Source: Gammaproteobacteria bacterium
GTDB lineage: Bacteria > Pseudomonadota > Gammaproteobacteria > Steroidobacterales > Steroidobacteraceae
Assembly (NCBI GenBank): GCA_018970145.1
Contig: JAGWWY010000006.1
Span: 85,446-149,445 of the forward strand
DNA length: 64,000 nt
Direction of reading: 5' to 3'
The first letter of the stretch is position 1, and each line of letters opens with the position of its first letter. This document shows positions 57,022 to 64,000 of this stretch, one piece after another. The notes beneath the pieces were generated by a model, which ran no database searches, had not been told where the DNA came from, and saw nothing but the letters and a program-made list of their open reading frames with translations. Both the position numbers and the translations under genes were made by a program.

Positions 57022-59790
57022 ATGCGTGGCAGATTCGGTTTAGCTCGAGTGGGTGTGGTCGTCGCGGCGCTCTTGGTGGTAACAGGCTCCAACGAGGTGA
57101 CTGCTCGCGCGCCGACTTCGTTGGTTCCACAAACCGCCGAGTACTGGCCAGATGCCGATTACGACCCAGCGATTCCCTCGGTGCGCCATGTGCTCGGTTT
57201 CGAGGTGGGTGCCGAGATGGCTCGAGCGGACCAGGTCAATCGGTATTTCGAAGCCTTGGCAACGGCCGCACCGCAGCGCATGCGCATTTTCGAGTACGGT
57301 GAAAGCTGGGAAGGGCGCAAGCTGATCTATGGGGTGATCAGCGGCGAGAAAAATATGGCTCGTCTCGAGGAGATCAAGCGTGCCATGGTTAAACTCGCCG
57401 ACCCGCGGCGTCTGGGTCCAGGCGAAGGCGCTGCGATCATCCAGTCGATGCCCGCCGTCGTGTGGCTCTCGCACTCGGTGCATGGTAACGAGCCGGGTAC
57501 CACCGATGCCGCATTGTTGACCGCGTATCACTTGCTCGCTTCACGCGGCGATGCGCGGGTGGCGAAGATGCTCGATGAAACCGTGGTGGTCGTTCTGCCG
57601 TTGCAAAATCCGGATGGGCGTGAGCGATTCATCAATAGTAATCGCGCCGCTCGCGGTCTTGAGCCCGACCCCTCGCCTTTGTCTGCTGAGCGCGATGAAC
57701 CTTGGCCGGGTGGTCGGATGAACCACTATGTGTTCGACATGAACCGCGACTGGTTTACCCAGACGCAACCGGAGATGCGCGCGCACGCCGGCTTGATGCT
57801 CGAGTGGATGCCCGTGGTCGTTGCGGATATTCACGAAATGGGTGCGAACCAAACCTTCTTTTTCCCGCCCGAGGCAGACCCGCTCAATCCGCATCTGACG
57901 CCGAAGCAGTTGGGTAACGTCGAGTTGATTGCGCGAAACAACGCAGCGTGGTTTGACAAGGTGGGCTTACGCTATTTCAATCGGGAAATCTTTGACGGAT
58001 TTTTTCCCGGATACGGCAGTGGCTGGCCCAATTATCAGGGCGCGAGCGCTATGGTCTATGAGCAAGGCTCCTCGCGCGGTTTGGTGGCGCGGCGCGCTGA
58101 TGGCTCTTTGCTGTCGTTCGCCGACACAGTCAAAAGTCAGTTCATTGCGTCACTCTCGGCGGTCGAGGTGGTCGCCGATAACCGCGCACGGTTTCTCACC
58201 GACTTCGCCGATTTCCGCGCCTCGGCGATTAGCGAAGGCCAGAGTGAACCAATCAAGGCGTACGTAATTTCGGAGGCGCCGGACGCAGACATGGCAGCCC
58301 GGCTTGCCGTTACCTTGGCGCGCAACGGGATCGAAGTGCGCCGCTCGGATGCCGCATTCTCCGCTTGCGGGCGTCGTTTCGAGGCAGGGAGTTACGTCGT
58401 CTCGGCGGCGCAGCCAACCAAGCGACTGATTCGTACGCTGCTCGACGAGAAGACGGAAATGAACGCGGATTTTGTCAAACGCCAGGAAGAGCGCGTCTCA
58501 AAAGGGCTACCGGATGAAATCTATGACGTGACCGCATGGTCGATGCCGTTGATGTTCAACGTACCCGTCGTTACTTGCAGAAACGATCCGGTGGTACGGG
58601 GTGAACTGATTTCACGCGATTGGCAGGCCAGTGGTGTCGTGACTGGCGGGCTGACCAAGGTGGGCTACGTCGTCCCCTGGGGCAATACCGCTTCGGCGCG
58701 CTTTCTCACCGCGGCACTTCGAGCAGGCTTACCCGTCAAGTCGTCCAACAAACAATTCACGCTCGCCGGGGTGACCTATCCGGCAGGATCGTTATTCGTC
58801 GATGCGGCTCGGGCGTCGGAAGATCTTGGCGCGCGCGTGGCGGAGCTTGCGAGGCAGAGCGGCGCGCGGGTGACGGCCGTTTCGGATAGCTGGGTGACCG
58901 AGGGGCCGAGTCTGGGTTCGCCCAATATGCTGCATATGCCGCTGCCGCGTGTGGCATTGGTCTGGGACGAACCGACGGAGCGTTACTCAGCTGGGCATAG
59001 CCGTTTCGTGCTTGAGAGGCAGTTTGGTTATCCGGTGACCCTGATCCGCGCGCGACGTATCAGTACTGCCAACCTCGATGGATTCGATGTCATCGTGCTT
59101 CCGGCTGAAGGCGGCAGCTACGCGTCGACCTTTGGGAAGCGCGGCGCCGACAACCTGAAGAATTGGGTCGAGCGCGGTGGTGTGCTGATCGGACTCGGTA
59201 GCGGCACTCGCTACCTTGCCGAGAGGGGCGTCGAGTTATTGCCCTTGAAACTGGAGAACGCCGCAGAGCCTTCAACTAAAGAAGAGTCGAGCGGTAAATC
59301 GGCTTCGAACGCCAAGACCGATTCGTCCGATGATGCGGCAGAGCAGCGAGTCGCAGGTAAAGAATTGACCTCTGAGGCGGATCTCGCGAAAGCGGAACGA
59401 CCACTGAAGGCGCCGCCGCGTCCGGTTGCGGGCATTCTGGCGCGCGCGGACGTTGAAGATGAGCACTGGCTGACTGCGGGAATCAACCCGCGACTCCATG
59501 TGCTCGTTACGGGCAACGATATCTATGCACCGGTCCGATTGAACGACGCCGATACCGTGGCGCGTTTCGCGGCGCCGAATGAGGTGCTCGCATCTGGTGT
59601 ACTGTGGGAAGAAAATCGACGACAGCTTGCGTTCAAACCCTTCATCGTCAGTCAGACAAAAGGTCGTGGCGTCGTGGTGGGTTTCACGGCCGACCCCAAT
59701 TTCCGCGCCCACATGGCCGGCCTCAATCTCATTTTCCTGAATGCGATCTTTCGTGGCGCAGCGGTGACTTACGACGCCAATACACGGTAG
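57022..59790 (+). CDS. Secreted M14-family zinc carboxypeptidase with C-terminal GATase-like domain
   Basis: Probable exported metallopeptidase. ATG at 57022, with GGGAGG 9-14 bases upstream, gives 922 residues. The signal peptide is GLARVGVVVAALLVVTGSNE with cleavage near TARA. The M14 domain (about 40-360) has the zinc motif HSVHGNEPGTTDAALL (HxxE), QNPDGRERFINSNRAARG, NRDWFTQTQPEMRAH and a later His in VVVADIHEMGANQTFF. Around 660-730 a class I glutaminase-like fold appears (DGFDVIVLPAEGGSYASTFG, ERGGVLIGLGSGTRYLAERG). A Ser/Lys/Glu-rich linker (about 748-790) splits the C-terminal part. Confidence 0.88.
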   Translation: MRGRFGLARVGVVVAALLVVTGSNEVTARAPTSLVPQTAEYWPDADYDPAIPSVRHVLGFEVGAEMARADQVNRYFEALATAAPQRMRIFEYGESWEGRKLIYGVISGEKNMARLEEIKRAMVKLADPRRLGPGEGAAIIQSMPAVVWLSHSVHGNEPGTTDAALLTAYHLLASRGDARVAKMLDETVVVVLPLQNPDGRERFINSNRAARGLEPDPSPLSAERDEPWPGGRMNHYVFDMNRDWFTQTQPEMRAHAGLMLEWMPVVVADIHEMGANQTFFFPPEADPLNPHLTPKQLGNVELIARNNAAWFDKVGLRYFNREIFDGFFPGYGSGWPNYQGASAMVYEQGSSRGLVARRADGSLLSFADTVKSQFIASLSAVEVVADNRARFLTDFADFRASAISEGQSEPIKAYVISEAPDADMAARLAVTLARNGIEVRRSDAAFSACGRRFEAGSYVVSAAQPTKRLIRTLLDEKTEMNADFVKRQEERVSKGLPDEIYDVTAWSMPLMFNVPVVTCRNDPVVRGELISRDWQASGVVTGGLTKVGYVVPWGNTASARFLTAALRAGLPVKSSNKQFTLAGVTYPAGSLFVDAARASEDLGARVAELARQSGARVTAVSDSWVTEGPSLGSPNMLHMPLPRVALVWDEPTERYSAGHSRFVLERQFGYPVTLIRARRISTANLDGFDVIVLPAEGGSYASTFGKRGADNLKNWVERGGVLIGLGSGTRYLAERGVELLPLKLENAAEPSTKEESSGKSASNAKTDSSDDAAEQRVAGKELTSEADLAKAERPLKAPPRPVAGILARADVEDEHWLTAGINPRLHVLVTGNDIYAPVRLNDADTVARFAAPNEVLASGVLWEENRRQLAFKPFIVSQTKGRGVVVGFTADPNFRAHMAGLNLIFLNAIFRGAAVTYDANTR

Positions 59791-59821
59791 CGACCTTCGG
59801 GACCGATCGCTTCGGTGGAGT

Positions 59822-60109
59822 TCATGCGCCGCGCAACAACTGCCAGGTTGCGAGTCCGGCGAACGTGGAGAAGGTGGTGAGTCCGCCACAAAACCCAGTG
59901 ATGATCAATAGCCGCCATTCAGCCGGCAGGTCTTCTCGTTGCGCCAGGGAGGCGAGTGCTAATCCGACCACATAGCCGCCGATGATGTTGGCGGCGAGGG
60001 TGCCGGGTGGAATATCCGGAAAGAGTCGATTGAGCCGCTCGCCGAGCTGCCAACGCAGCAAGGCACCGAGCGCGGCGCCGATCCCGACTGCTGCGACAGA
60101 TGGCCACAT
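59822..60109 (-). CDS. crcB: Fluoride channel CrcB/FluC, lacking the last transmembrane helix
   Basis: FluC channels export fluoride as dual-topology dimers of four-helix subunits. From the ATG at 60109 (GAGAGGA 9 bases upstream) this protein has 95 residues: [40 protein letters not shown] with the conserved Asn, and [20 protein letters not shown] with the Phe-box region. It then stops at LLRGA. The usual fourth helix (about 30 residues) is missing, and neither other frame supplies it. The M14 gene ends 31 bases beyond. No fluoride riboswitch fits in the 60-base upstream gap. May be non-functional. Confidence 0.8.
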   Translation of the reverse strand: MWPSVAAVGIGAALGALLRWQLGERLNRLFPDIPPGTLAANIIGGYVVGLALASLAQREDLPAEWRLLIITGFCGGLTTFSTFAGLATWQLLRGA

Positions 60110-60169
60110 GCTCGACATTCCTCTCGTGGATGACCCGCTCATAATAACGTCTGTCACAATGCGTGAGTC

Positions 60170-60910
60170 ATGAGCGAGATAGACGACCAGCCGCGCCTCT
60201 CCAAGCGCATGAGTGAATTGGGCTTGTGCTCGCGCCGCGAGGCCGAGCAGTGGATCGTCAACGGCTGGGTGCGTGTCGATGGTCGCATCGTCGATGTGCT
60301 CGGCACTCGGATCAGTCGTGAGGCCAAGATCGAAGTCGATCGTCGCGCACGAGCTCAGCAGGACGAACTCGTCACGGTCATCCTCAACAAGCCGATCGGA
60401 TATGTCTCAGGGCAGGCCGAGGATGGCTACGAGCCAGCCACGGTGTTGATCCGCCCAGAGAATCGTTGGAGTGGCGATGATTCGGGCAAACGGTTCGATC
60501 TAAAACACCTGCAAGGTCTCGCGCCAGCGGGTCGACTCGACATCGATTCGACCGGGCTGATGGTCTATACGCAAGATGGTCGCATCGCCAAGCAGCTCAT
60601 CGGCGGTAACGATGTCGAGAAGGAGTATCTCGTACGCGTACAAGGGATGCTCTCGGACGAAGGGCTTGCCCTTTTGCGATATGGATTGACGCTCGATGGC
60701 GTGAAACTCAAGCCGGCGAGCGTGGTTTGGCAAAATGAAGATCAACTGCGCTTCGGCTTGCGAGAAGGTCGTAAGCGACAGATTCGTCGGATGTGCGAAA
60801 TTGTTGGACTAAAGGTGGTCGGTTTGAAGCGCATCCGCACGGGGCGCGTGATGCTCGGTGCCTTGCCGGTAGGGCAGTGGCGTTACTTGCGCGCTGACGA
60901 AGGATTCTGA
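60170..60910 (+). CDS. rluF: RsuA/RluB-family pseudouridine synthase, RluF-like
   Basis: Modifies 23S rRNA (U2604 in E. coli RluF) or tRNA-Tyr. The 246-residue protein has an N-terminal S4 domain ([32 protein letters not shown]), then [20 protein letters not shown], the catalytic loop [20 protein letters not shown] and [31 protein letters not shown]. The GRLDxDSxGL motif defines the RsuA family; EKEYLVxV and QIRRMCE favour RluF over RluB or RluE. ATG at 60170. It is followed 14 bases later by the rhodanese gene. Confidence 0.9.
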   Translation: MSEIDDQPRLSKRMSELGLCSRREAEQWIVNGWVRVDGRIVDVLGTRISREAKIEVDRRARAQQDELVTVILNKPIGYVSGQAEDGYEPATVLIRPENRWSGDDSGKRFDLKHLQGLAPAGRLDIDSTGLMVYTQDGRIAKQLIGGNDVEKEYLVRVQGMLSDEGLALLRYGLTLDGVKLKPASVVWQNEDQLRFGLREGRKRQIRRMCEIVGLKVVGLKRIRTGRVMLGALPVGQWRYLRADEGF

Positions 60911-60924
60911 TTTCAGAGGACATC

Positions 60925-61854
60925 ATGATGATCAACGGCATGCGGATGCGGCGATGTTTGCTTTGGGCTATCGCTATGCTGAGTTCGATCATCGGCCTCG
61001 CAAAAGCCGCTGTATTGCCCGGTCCTTTGGTGACAACGGAGTGGCTCGCCGCCAACGAGTCGGCTGTGACAATTCTCGAGATTCGAGAAGATCCGAACGA
61101 GTATGTTGCATCGCACATCCCCGGATCGCGATTGGTTGAAGCCGGTAAGATTCGTCAAACCCGACACATCGAAGGCCGGGATATTCCGGCTATGCTGCCG
61201 GATGCAGCAGCCATAGAAGCGCTCATGCGCTCGATCGGCGTGAAAGCCCAGCATCCGCTCGTCATCGTCTCGGCCGGCCGAACCGTGGAAGACCTCGATG
61301 GAGCAGCTCGTCTTTATTGGACGCTCAAATATTACGGTGCCGATGAGTTGGCGATTCTAGATGGTGGCTACGCTCGGTGGGTCGCTGAAGGGCGCACGAC
61401 CGAGAGCGCGATGCTCGAGCAGAGGATCGGCGATTGGTCGGCAGGCGAGCCAAGAGAACACTTGCTCGCTGACACAAGGGCCGTGATACAGGCGTCGGCG
61501 TCGGGTGTTCAGTTGGTCGATGCGCGTCCGCTGGCCTTTTTTCACGGGCTCGCTAAGCGACCGGTTGTCGCCGCTTATGGGCATATTCCGGGCTCACGAG
61601 TGTTCCCAACCGAGTTGCGTGCCAAGCCAGAGGGCAACGCTCAGCGCTACTTAACGGTCGAAGACTATCGGTCAATTTTGGGGAGTTTGCAGATCGCGGA
61701 GCATCGCCCCACGATCACTTACTGCAACACGGGGCACATGGGTGCAGGCGCTTGGTTTATTTTGTCGGAGCTCCTCGGTAATCCGCAGGTCTCGTTGTAT
61801 GACGGCTCCATGGCCGAGTGGGCGGATGGCTTGCGTCCGGTGGCGCGTTATTGA
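60925..61854 (+). CDS. Exported two-domain rhodanese (thiosulfate sulfurtransferase-like)
   Basis: 309-residue sulfurtransferase. AGAGGA lies 5-10 bases before the ATG. The N-terminus (MRRCLLWAIAMLSSIIGLAK with AAA-type cleavage near KAAV) looks like a signal peptide, placing it in the periplasm. The first rhodanese domain (VTILEIREDPNEYVASHIPG, LAILDGGYARWVAEGR) lacks a catalytic Cys. The second (VQLVDARPLAFFHG, AYGHIPGSRVFPTE) has the active-site loop TYCNTGHMGAGAW with the expected Cys, and ends LYDGSMAEWADG. The active loop CNTGHMG differs from the common CRxGxxA/T forms. Confidence 0.87.
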   Translation: MMINGMRMRRCLLWAIAMLSSIIGLAKAAVLPGPLVTTEWLAANESAVTILEIREDPNEYVASHIPGSRLVEAGKIRQTRHIEGRDIPAMLPDAAAIEALMRSIGVKAQHPLVIVSAGRTVEDLDGAARLYWTLKYYGADELAILDGGYARWVAEGRTTESAMLEQRIGDWSAGEPREHLLADTRAVIQASASGVQLVDARPLAFFHGLAKRPVVAAYGHIPGSRVFPTELRAKPEGNAQRYLTVEDYRSILGSLQIAEHRPTITYCNTGHMGAGAWFILSELLGNPQVSLYDGSMAEWADGLRPVARY

Positions 61855-61874
61855 GGACGCGCGGAGCACTGGGT

Positions 61875-62861
61875 ATGCAGCGGCAAGCAAATCTGCGTAT
61901 TGAATCTTGGCCACTCGAGCGGCCGTTTCGTATTTCGCGCGGTGTCAAAACCGCAGCGGATGTCGTGGTCGTCGAGCTCACCGACGGTAATCACGTCGGA
62001 CGCGGGGAATGCGTTCCCTACCCGCGCTACGGCGAGAGCGTCGATTCGGTCTCTGCGCAGATTCGCTCGATCGTCTCATCGCTCGAACAGGGTGCAAGTC
62101 GTGCCGATTGTCGCCAGCTGCTTCCCTCCGGTGCGGCATTGAATGCCATCGACTGCGCGCTGTGGGATCTTGAGGCCCGCGCGTCGGGTCATGCGGTCGA
62201 TCAGCTGTTGGGCTTGGCGCGCCCAACTAGTTTGACGACCGCTTTGACGGTTGGACTTGATACGCCCGAGCAGATGGGATTGGTTGCGGCGCAGATGAGC
62301 TCGGCACCGGTGATCAAAGTGAAGGTCGATGGTCATTCGCCTGATCGGCAATTGCAGGCAGTGCATGATGCCGCCCCAAATGCACAGCTCATCGTCGATG
62401 CGAACGAAGCTTGGAACATCGAGATACTCACCGAGTTGAACTCGTTCCTCAAAAAAATCGGCGCCGTGCTAATCGAGCAGCCGCTGCCCGTCGGAAAAGA
62501 CGACGCCCTCGAAGGCTTTCGATCCCAGGTGCCGCTCTGTGCTGACGAGGCCTGCCATACCGTCGATGATCTGCCGGGTTTGTTGAGTCGCTATCAGGCA
62601 GTGAATATCAAGCTCGACAAGACCGGCGGTTTGACGGGTGCGGTCGCGCTCTTGGCCGCGGCTCGTCGTAGCAATATGGTTGTCATGACCGGTTGCATGG
62701 TGTGTACGTCGCTCGCCATCGCACCCGCATGGCTGGTGGCTGCCGCGTCTGATTTCATCGATCTCGATGGGCCCTTGATGCTGCGTTCCGACCGCGAGGG
62801 AGGAGTGCGTGGCGACGCCGGGCAGTTATCCGCCCCAGACCGTAGACTATGGGGTGGCTAA
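61875..62861 (+). CDS. Dipeptide (L-Ala-D/L-Glu) epimerase, enolase superfamily
   Basis: Muconate-lactonising subgroup enzyme, probably acting on murein-derived dipeptides. ATG at 61875, with CGGAG 9-13 bases upstream, gives 328 residues. The N-terminal capping domain begins LRIESWPLERPFRISRGVKT. The catalytic barrel has the KxK pair in VIKVKVDGH, metal ligands Asp in IVDANEAWN, Glu in VLIEQPLP and Asp in LCADEACH, and the final Lys in VNIKLDKTGG. This set of residues fits dipeptide epimerases (YcjG/YkfB). It starts 20 bases after the rhodanese stop and precedes a GltS-type glutamate symporter. Confidence 0.9.
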   Translation: MQRQANLRIESWPLERPFRISRGVKTAADVVVVELTDGNHVGRGECVPYPRYGESVDSVSAQIRSIVSSLEQGASRADCRQLLPSGAALNAIDCALWDLEARASGHAVDQLLGLARPTSLTTALTVGLDTPEQMGLVAAQMSSAPVIKVKVDGHSPDRQLQAVHDAAPNAQLIVDANEAWNIEILTELNSFLKKIGAVLIEQPLPVGKDDALEGFRSQVPLCADEACHTVDDLPGLLSRYQAVNIKLDKTGGLTGAVALLAAARRSNMVVMTGCMVCTSLAIAPAWLVAAASDFIDLDGPLMLRSDREGGVRGDAGQLSAPDRRLWGG

Positions 62862-62879
62862 TAAAAACGGGGGTGGGGC

Positions 62880-64000
62880 GTGACGATCACTTTGGATATG
62901 GTGCAAACGCTGGCAGCGGGCGCACTCGCATTGTTTGTCGGTTTCCAGTTGGTCGATCGGGTGCCATTTCTGCGCCGGTACAACATTCCGGCGCCCGTCG
63001 TCGGTGGCTTGATCGTCGCGATTCTCGTATTGGTGTTGCGTCAGCAGAATGTCGCGACGATCAGTTTCGATACGACGCTGCAGACGCCGTTGATGAACGC
63101 GTTCTTCACGGCTATCGGCTTTAGTGCCAGCTTGAGTTTGCTGCGCGCGGGGAGCGGGCAGGCGTTGGTATTTCTCGTCTTGGCGGCTTTCCTCGCCGTA
63201 GTGCAAAGCCTGATCGGCATTTTCTCCGCTGTGCTGTTCGATCAGTCGCCGCTACTCGGTGTGTTGATCGGCCCAGCGGCTTTGGCGGGTGGACCTGCGA
63301 CGGCGCTGGCATTCGCGCCACAATTTGCCGCGGCCGGTGTGCCATCGGCTGAAACGGTGGCGATCGCTGCGGCGATGTCGGGGATCGTGCTTGGCGGTCT
63401 TGTGGGCGGTCCGATCGCGACGCGCTTGTTGGAGCGACATGCGCTGCGTGCCGGGTCGGCCGCGGGTGTGGAACAGCCCGGTAAGCAATCCAACGTGGCC
63501 TCTGAATCGGCGACCACTTTGCCCGAGGACGAGGAGGGTAGCGCGCGTCAATCTTTGAAGGCGCTGACGGTCATCTTGGTTGCCATGGGTATCGGCTCTT
63601 GGCTCAGCGGCGTAATGAAAGATGCCGGTCTGACATTACCGGGCTACGTCGGTGCCATGATCGTTGGTGCGATGATCCGAAACGTGGACGACTTCTCCGA
63701 TCGCATCGGTATTCCCCATGACATCACCGATCGAATCGGTACCGTGTCGCTCACGCTCTTCTTGGCGGTCGCCTTGATGAACGTCAAGTTGTGGGAGTTG
63801 ACGGCGGTAGCTTGGCCGTTACTCGTCAACTTGGCTCTGCAGGTCGTCGTGATTGCCTTGTTTTGCTGGGCGGTGGTGTTTCGGGCCATGGGTCGCGATT
63901 ACGATGCCGCCGTCATGAGTGGTGGATTCACCGGATTCATGCTGGGTACCACCGCGAACGCGATGGCCGTGATGCGCACCATCGTCGAGAAATTCGGGCC
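62880..64000 (+). CDS. gltS: Sodium/glutamate symporter, GltS family (3' end cut by window edge)
   Basis: Inner-membrane sodium-coupled carrier. The GTG at 62880, just after GGGGTGGGGC, opens a frame that stays open to the window end (373 codons; the family has about 400). It shows VQTLAAGALALFVGFQLVDR, YNIPAPVVGGLIVAILVLVL, an internal repeat of two five-helix bundles, GLVGGPIATRLLERH and AGLTLPGYVGAMIVGAMIRN. The usual GGHGTA motif reads GGPATALAFAPQFAAAG here. Adjacent to a dipeptide epimerase that releases a Glu-containing product, which fits glutamate uptake or recycling; that link is inference. Confidence 0.9.
   Translation, partial: MTITLDMVQTLAAGALALFVGFQLVDRVPFLRRYNIPAPVVGGLIVAILVLVLRQQNVATISFDTTLQTPLMNAFFTAIGFSASLSLLRAGSGQALVFLVLAAFLAVVQSLIGIFSAVLFDQSPLLGVLIGPAALAGGPATALAFAPQFAAAGVPSAETVAIAAAMSGIVLGGLVGGPIATRLLERHALRAGSAAGVEQPGKQSNVASESATTLPEDEEGSARQSLKALTVILVAMGIGSWLSGVMKDAGLTLPGYVGAMIVGAMIRNVDDFSDRIGIPHDITDRIGTVSLTLFLAVALMNVKLWELTAVAWPLLVNLALQVVVIALFCWAVVFRAMGRDYDAAVMSGGFTGFMLGTTANAMAVMRTIVEKFG

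Noticed and set aside
60110..60169. Fluoride riboswitch before crcB
   Set aside because: The gap between crcB and rluF is only 60 bases, and I see no pseudoknot-type conserved bases.

Overview
The window looks like chromosomal DNA of a GC-rich gammaproteobacterium. The evidence is gene order: lolA-rarA-serS after ftsK, clpS-clpA facing infA-aat, yceD-rpmF-plsX-fabH, and msbA-lpxK-ycaR-kdsB. Together with an imuA-imuB-dnaE2 SOS cassette and a type II secretion operon, this suggests a Xanthomonadales/Nevskiales/Steroidobacterales-like lineage. I cannot name the genus from sequence alone.

Layout. (1) 1-3387: mfd on the minus strand, cut by the window edge. (2) 3455-13776: a long plus-strand envelope cluster with two LolC/E permeases and LolD, ComEC, ExbB/ExbD, MsbA, LpxK, a YcaR-like protein and KdsB. 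(3) 13799-21381: rne, diverging from rluC; yceF; then yceD-rpmF-plsX-fabH, closed by a two-way terminator. (4) 21382-25618: an alanine-zipper lipoprotein, two glycosyltransferases and an FAD oxidoreductase. (5) 25599-32565: the SOS mutagenesis region, with lexA behind a LexA box, an unknown small gene, imuA, an imuB lacking its usual N-terminus, an opposite-strand toxin-antitoxin relic, and dnaE2 behind its own near-perfect LexA box. (6) 32583-38456: a small acidic protein and gspF-E-D-C. (7) 38481-50266: clpS-clpA, infA-aat-GNAT-trxB, ftsK-lolA-vanZ-rarA-serS. (8) 50255-56290: a decayed accessory region around tRNA-Ser(UGA). It holds a mazEF remnant, a broken unknown gene, an MFS transporter, a TonB-receptor tail, an IS3-family element with intact ends and a 4-bp target duplication, a RelE/NadS-type toxin-antitoxin pair, and an arsC/acr3 operon with a broken acr3. 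(9) 56291-64000: a methyltransferase, an M14 peptidase, a truncated crcB, rluF, a two-domain rhodanese, a dipeptide epimerase and a GltS-type symporter cut by the window end.

How the genes work together. Lol genes (including lolA far downstream) sort lipoproteins, and MsbA/LpxK/KdsB make and export LPS precursors. LexA, ImuA, ImuB and DnaE2 form the damage-induced mutasome. Aat makes N-degrons that ClpS hands to ClpA. GspC-F are part of a type II secretion system whose remaining genes are not here.

I found no clearly new multi-gene system. The most useful leads are the unrecognised small gene with a strong ribosome-binding site inside the SOS cassette, the ImuB without a normal N-terminus, two toxin-antitoxin modules in which only the toxin is broken, a ComEC without metal-binding residues, a GspE without its zinc cysteines, and a LexA box shared with a divergent oxidoreductase/glycosyltransferase pair.
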